Source of the DNA: JAEZJZ01 sp964450265
GTDB lineage: Bacteria; Bacillota; UBA994; UBA5500
Direction: 5' to 3'
Assembly: GCA_964450265.1 (NCBI GenBank)
Contig: CAYVCY010000083.1
Span: 1-9,687, forward strand
Length of the DNA: 9,687 nucleotides
Both the position numbers and the translations under genes were made by a program. How positions within the stretch are numbered: position 1 is the first letter of the stretch; each line of letters starts with the position of its first letter. The notes under the pieces were generated by a model. That model saw only the letters and a program-made list of their open reading frames with translations, did no database searches and was not told the DNA's origin. Shown here one piece after another: positions 7,801 to 9,687 of the stretch.

Positions 7801-8306
7801 GCACCATAGATCTCCCTGTAGCACAACGCCAGTTGCTTCGCTTGCTCATACTGCCCGCTAGATAGCAGCGTAGGTATCTCCCCGCTGAGACAAGCACTGA
7901 GGGCGATCAGGCCTTCATGGTATAGCTTGAGCAGTTCCAGGTCTACTCTGGGTCGATAATAGAAGCCTTCTAGAAACCCTTTGCTGACCAATTTGATCAG
8001 ATTTTGATAACCAGTGTGATCTTTTGCCAGCAACACCAAGTGATACTGGCTGTCGTCCAACTTCGCTTGCCGATCAAACCTAGTGCGAGTAGCTACATAG
8101 ACTTCACACCCGATGATCGGCTGCACATCGGCTGCCTTCGCAGCTTTGTAAAAATCGATCACTCCATACATATTGCCGTGATCGGTAATGGCAACAGCTG
8201 GCTGCCCCAAAGCTTTCGCTCTCTTGACCAGTCTATCCACCCGCGCTGAGCCGTCCAACAGACTGAAGGCCGTATGCACATGCAGATGGACAAATCGCTC
8301 CGACAA
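4848..8306 (-). CDS. dnaE: DNA polymerase III alpha subunit (DnaE type)
   Basis: Replicative or lesion-tolerant C-family DNA polymerase, 1152 residues from the chosen start. The N-terminal PHP domain (about 5-275) carries H7/H9 in HLHVHT, D18, D42/H43 in TDHGN, E68 in GCEVYV, a Cys in SACLSGEI and D207/H209 in NDTHY, a set that looks intact for metal binding. The polymerase active site has the GRGSGAGS motif (362-369), D402 and D404 in PDFDTDF, and D554 in KMDFLGL. Then come the fingers, a helix-hairpin-helix region (SFGLAAVKNVG) and an OB fold (VVIGGRVIAKRRIIT to SIIAGSV) near the C-terminus. The start is TTG at 8306: AGGTGA sits 5 nt upstream, and the protein then opens MSERFVHLHVHT like other DnaE proteins. 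An ATG at 8327 is the alternative. No epsilon-type exonuclease is fused. In Bacillota a separate PolC usually also exists, which this window cannot show. Confidence 0.97.
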   Translation of the reverse strand: MSERFVHLHVHTAFSLLDGSARVDRLVKRAKALGQPAVAITDHGNMYGVIDFYKAAKAADVQPIIGCEVYVATRTRFDRQAKLDDSQYHLVLLAKDHTGYQNLIKLVSKGFLEGFYYRPRVDLELLKLYHEGLIALSACLSGEIPTLLSSGQYEQAKQLALCYREIYGADDFYLELQDHGLPEQRPVNEGLVRIHQETGIKLVVSNDTHYVEAEDYQAHDALLCIQTGKTVHEQNRMRFVPEFHLKSADELMDRLSYLPQDLVREAMANTVQIASRCQVEFEFGQAKLPIYEVPAGFTAETYLRHLCREKLSWRYPEPSDAVIERMNYELSVIEKMGFASYFLIVQDFINYARSRNIPVGIGRGSGAGSVVAYVLGITGLDPLPYGLVFERFLNEERVSMPDFDTDFCYERRAEVIDYVTEKYGAENVCQIITFGTMGAKAAVRDVARVLGLSFADGDRIAKLIPAELEITIDSAMEKVSELRRLYEQDEVTKQLLDIARSLEGLPRHSSVHAAAVVIAPQPLDELVPLAKNGDAVTTQFPWTTIDELGLLKMDFLGLRTLTVIADTVADILRNHNVEIDLDQMIFDDPAVFELLTSGDTLGVFQLEGGGMRNFMRQLKPQNFEDIIAGISLFRPGPMDQIPKYVENKHNPSLIRYAHPKLEPILKVTYGCLVYQEQVQQIVRQLAGYSLGRADLVRRAMAKKKPEVMEKEREYFIHGVIDHSGEVLVPGAERMGVPAEVANHVFDEMAEFAKYAFNKSHAACYAVLAYQTAWLKVHYPSEFMAALLTSVAGNSDKVQAYIEDCRRLGVAIVPPDVNLSRQKFTANQGKVSFGLAAVKNVGHTAIDAIVDARESGGKFTSLFDFCSRVDLRVVNKRVVESLIRCGAFVSTGANRAQLLAALDSALEMASAAQKSKQNGQMSLFDLLDGPGAAPVVEWRLPDVPEFPPDELLAMEKELLGMYVSGHPLDRYRQSLKSRISVSLTDIAELAHGTPVVIGGRVIAKRRIITKAGKPMMFCTIEDYEGTAEVVLFPESMQKYGHLIDDDRILVIDGKTNLREESMSIIAGSVKEIAPDDQALLVRFNDEQIGQLGYLKALLGRYPGATPVYLERASNQALIVTDEKYWCDCSDSLLAEVKRLFGDDAVCTSLTTSE

Positions 8307-8607
8307 AAAAATCACCTCGTTGTACATACTAGCAACGCCCTCAGGCACCGCGGACAATGGCCGTTCTTTCTTATTGAAAGATTCGCCTTAGTGATTGTTG
8401 CTCCAGCAAAAATCAGCTTGTACCTCAGGCTTGTACCTCAGCTAACTATCCGCTTTGCACCGCTTTCGCCTTCATTGGTGTTCTTGCTACCGATACCCGT
8501 TTCCTGCTTGCGCCAAAGATTGGTCGGAATGATGTTTCTAATCACGACATATACAAGACAAAACTGTTGCAGAATAGTGTTTACATAAAGTATGGCATAA
8601 TCTACTT
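8307..8607. other. divergent intergenic region, dnaE leader side
   Basis: About 300 bp between the dnaE start and the promoter of the plus-strand hydrolase. The promoter of the dnaE unit should lie here on the minus strand, but I see no convincing -35/-10 pair. Visible features are a 13-bp tandem repeat (8416-8441) and a weak hairpin TCTTTC/GAAAGA (8365-8381, 5-nt loop). No credible gene is present: the one open frame of any length runs through the opposite promoter and start of the riboswitch and lacks coding character. Confidence 0.6.
8416..8441. repeat. perfect 13-bp tandem direct repeat
   Basis: GCTTGTACCTCAG occurs at 8416-8428 and again immediately at 8429-8441 with no mismatch. It lies about 110 bp upstream of the dnaE start. 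Two abutting identical copies about 1.2 helical turns apart could be a regulator-binding pair or a simple duplication. Confidence 0.85.
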
Positions 8608-8636
8608 TTGATCCTTTGCGTGAATTTATGTATACT
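8608..8636 (+). promoter_or_regulatory. sigma-A-type promoter of the riboswitch-hydrolase transcript
   Basis: TTGATC (8608-8613) and TATACT (8631-8636) are separated by exactly 17 bp, giving 4/6 and 5/6 matches to the -35 and -10 consensus. The expected start of transcription, about 8643, falls two bases before the first helix of the riboswitch aptamer, which independently supports the call. Confidence 0.75.
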
Positions 8637-8644
8637 AACCACAT

Positions 8645-8765
8645 GAGCCGAATCGGGACAAAACAGCTAGTCTCGTACGGGGGATAAGTCTTGGGGTGAA
8701 TCGATGCGTTTGCATCGGAGGGTCCTCCTTTCTTCCCCTAACCCGTCAACTAACCTCGGAGGCTC
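8645..8765 (+). ncRNA. cyclic di-AMP riboswitch (ydaO-yuaA class)
   Basis: The 121-nt leader shows the conserved ydaO blocks in order: GAGCCGAATC at the 5' side, GTACGGGGGATAAG, TTGGGGTGAATC (8691-8702), and CCCCTAACCCGTCAACTAAC followed by CTCGGAGGCTC (8735-8765). Helix P1 pairs GAGCC (8645-8649) with GGCTC (8761-8765). A hairpin CGATGC-GTTT-GCATCG occupies 8702-8717. A small GGGAC/GTCTC stem lies at 8655-8674, and GGGG (8693-8696) can pair with CCCC (8735-8738). Family members bind two c-di-AMP molecules and usually turn expression off. Here they would control the wall hydrolase 21 nt downstream. There is no T-run or terminator stem between aptamer and start codon, so control of translation is more likely than termination. 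Confidence 0.92.
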
Positions 8766-8769
8766 AAGC

Positions 8770-8779
8770 AGAAAGGTGG
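8770..8779 (+). promoter_or_regulatory. ribosome-binding site of the hydrolase, probable expression platform
   Basis: AGAAAGGTGG lies 7 nt before the ATG at 8787. Its AGAAAGG (8770-8776) is exactly complementary to CCTTTCT (8727-8733) inside the aptamer, so pairing between them would hide the ribosome-binding site. The alternative pairing is inferred from sequence only. Confidence 0.6.
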
Positions 8780-8786
8780 CCGTGAC

Positions 8787-9602
8787 ATGTCCAAAGCACG
8801 ACCATTGCTGCTTGTCCTAGTTCTACTGCTGACGATGATGGCAGGAACAGCACATGCGGCCCTAGGCGATACCGTCTTGCGACGGGGTACAGAGGGCGAG
8901 GACGTGTGGCAACTACAACAGTACCTACGCCAGCTGGGGTTGTTGCCTGTGGAACCGACCGGTTATTTTGGGAGCCTGACTGACGCGGCTGTGCGCCAGT
9001 TCCAGACCCAGAATGGACTGCAGCGTGACGGCCTGGTTGGCCGATTGACGGCTGCAGCGCTGGTAAACGCGGCTTCTGCCAGATATCATGTCGTCCAACC
9101 GGGCGACACCCTCTGGAAGATAGCTCACCGTTACTCCACAGACGTATTCTCACTAAGAACTGCCAACGGCATCATCGGCGACCTCATCCACCCTGGACAG
9201 CGACTGCGCTTGGCAATCCAGAACGCCGGTCCGTCTCGAGGGAGCTTCAGCCGCAATGACCTAGAGCTACTCGCTCGTTTGGTGCACGCTGAAGCCCAAG
9301 GAGAGCCTTACCAAGGCAAGGTAGCCGTAGCCGCTGTAGTGTTCAACCGCATGGACAGCCCCCTGTTTCCGGCCACACTCCGGGGAGTCATCTATCAGCC
9401 GTATCAGTTTGAGCCTGTTCAGAACGGACGCATATCCGGCGGTTATACCGCCTCGGACATGCGGGCGGTGAATGAGGCGTTGGCTGGTGCGGATCCAACC
9501 CGAGGTGCACTCTTCTTCTACAACCCGGGGAAAGTCAGCCACAGCTGGATGGCAGCCCGCCAAGTCTTGGTGGTAATTGGACAGCATGTCTTCTCACGTT
9601 AA
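8787..9602 (+). CDS. secreted cell-wall hydrolase: PG-binding + LysM + SleB-type (Hydrolase_2) domains
   Basis: The 271-residue protein is exported and trimmed. It has a basic N-end, a hydrophobic core (7-20) and a cleavage site near AHA-A at 24. Next come a peptidoglycan-binding domain (about 33-92; RRGTEGEDVWQLQQYLRQLGL to DGLVGRLTAAAL), a LysM domain (about 99-143; YHVVQPGDTLWKIAHRYS to IHPGQRLRL) and a SleB/CwlJ-like catalytic domain (about 157-271). The likely catalytic acid is E169 in ARLVHAEAQGEPYQGKVAVAAVVFNR, and the domain closes with FFYNPGKVSHSWM and IGQHVF. SleB relatives are lytic transglycosylases that act on spore cortex muramic lactam. With a LysM added, this copy may act on vegetative or mother-cell wall instead, so I do not name it sleB. 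A c-di-AMP riboswitch and its own promoter precede it, and a terminator follows, so it is a single-gene unit. Confidence 0.93.
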   Translation: MSKARPLLLVLVLLLTMMAGTAHAALGDTVLRRGTEGEDVWQLQQYLRQLGLLPVEPTGYFGSLTDAAVRQFQTQNGLQRDGLVGRLTAAALVNAASARYHVVQPGDTLWKIAHRYSTDVFSLRTANGIIGDLIHPGQRLRLAIQNAGPSRGSFSRNDLELLARLVHAEAQGEPYQGKVAVAAVVFNRMDSPLFPATLRGVIYQPYQFEPVQNGRISGGYTASDMRAVNEALAGADPTRGALFFYNPGKVSHSWMAARQVLVVIGQHVFSR

Positions 9603-9612
9603 TCAGGGTATT

Positions 9613-9644
9613 AGCCGAGCCGGTGGGCTCGGTTTCTTTTTTTT
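9613..9644 (+). terminator. strong intrinsic terminator of the hydrolase gene
   Basis: CCGAGCC (9615-9621) and GGCTCGG (9626-9632) form a perfect 7-bp GC-rich stem with a GGTG loop, directly followed by TTTCTTTTTTTT (9633-9644). It begins about 12 nt after the stop codon. The last 43 bases of the window show no supported gene. Confidence 0.93.
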
Positions 9645-9687
9645 CCTTTGCACATGGCGCTGTTCCTGCTGATCATGCCGAACAGAC

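Noticed and set aside
8365..8381. 6-bp hairpin TCTTTC/GAAAGA in the dnaE leader
   Set aside because: AT-rich and weak; no T-run and no link to a regulatory class.
8438..8644. 68-residue open frame on the minus strand
   Set aside because: It runs across the plus-strand promoter and the first aptamer base, has no ribosome-binding site of note and no recognisable family.
9655..9687. Possible start of a further gene (ATG with hydrophobic codons) at the right edge
   Set aside because: No ribosome-binding site and only 11 codons in view; directly after a terminator T-tract. Cannot be supported.

Overview
The window looks like a chromosomal segment of a spore-forming, low-to-mid GC Bacillota (Clostridia or Peptococcaceae-like). 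This rests on five things: strong AGGAGG-type ribosome-binding sites, a ydaO-type cyclic di-AMP riboswitch upstream of a SleB-like cell-wall hydrolase, a YutG-type PgpA-family protein, a small DUF2007-like protein beside pfkA, and DnaE close to pfkA. The genus assignment is inference; nothing in the window is a taxonomic marker as strong as rRNA.

Layout. The minus strand carries two transcription units. The larger one reads from right to left: dnaE (DNA polymerase III alpha, about 8306 to 4848), a YutG/PgpA-like protein (4778 to 4278), a small DUF2007-like protein (4073 to 3831), pfkA (3829 to 2864) and an iron-sulfur aldo/keto reductase (2855 to 1830). It ends in a hairpin terminator at 1785-1816. 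The last three genes are packed with 1-nt and 8-nt gaps and are probably translationally coupled. A possible extra promoter lies in the 200-bp gap before the DUF2007-like gene. The second unit starts from an extended -10 promoter near 1580-1588. It encodes a class I SAM-dependent methyltransferase (1479 to 793) and, overlapping its end by 47 bp, a PLP-dependent Cys/Met-metabolism enzyme that runs off the left edge. Between the two units lies a dispersed-repeat-like palindromic element (1591-1744).

Divergent from dnaE, the plus strand has a sigma-A-like promoter (8608-8636), a c-di-AMP riboswitch (8645-8765) and a secreted PG-binding/LysM/SleB-domain hydrolase (8787-9602) closed by a strong intrinsic terminator. 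In effect, transcription of this hydrolase starts directly at the first aptamer helix, so its expression should follow cellular c-di-AMP, the usual logic for wall-remodelling genes in Bacillota.

Most of the window is housekeeping. I found no CRISPR array, tRNA, rRNA, transposase, phage gene or defence island, and no credible undescribed multi-gene system. The items most worth a second look are non-coding: the riboswitch and its likely translational output (with an internal copy of the 16S rRNA 3' end), the palindromic repeat next to a promoter, a perfect 13-bp tandem repeat in the dnaE leader, and the hairpin after dnaE.
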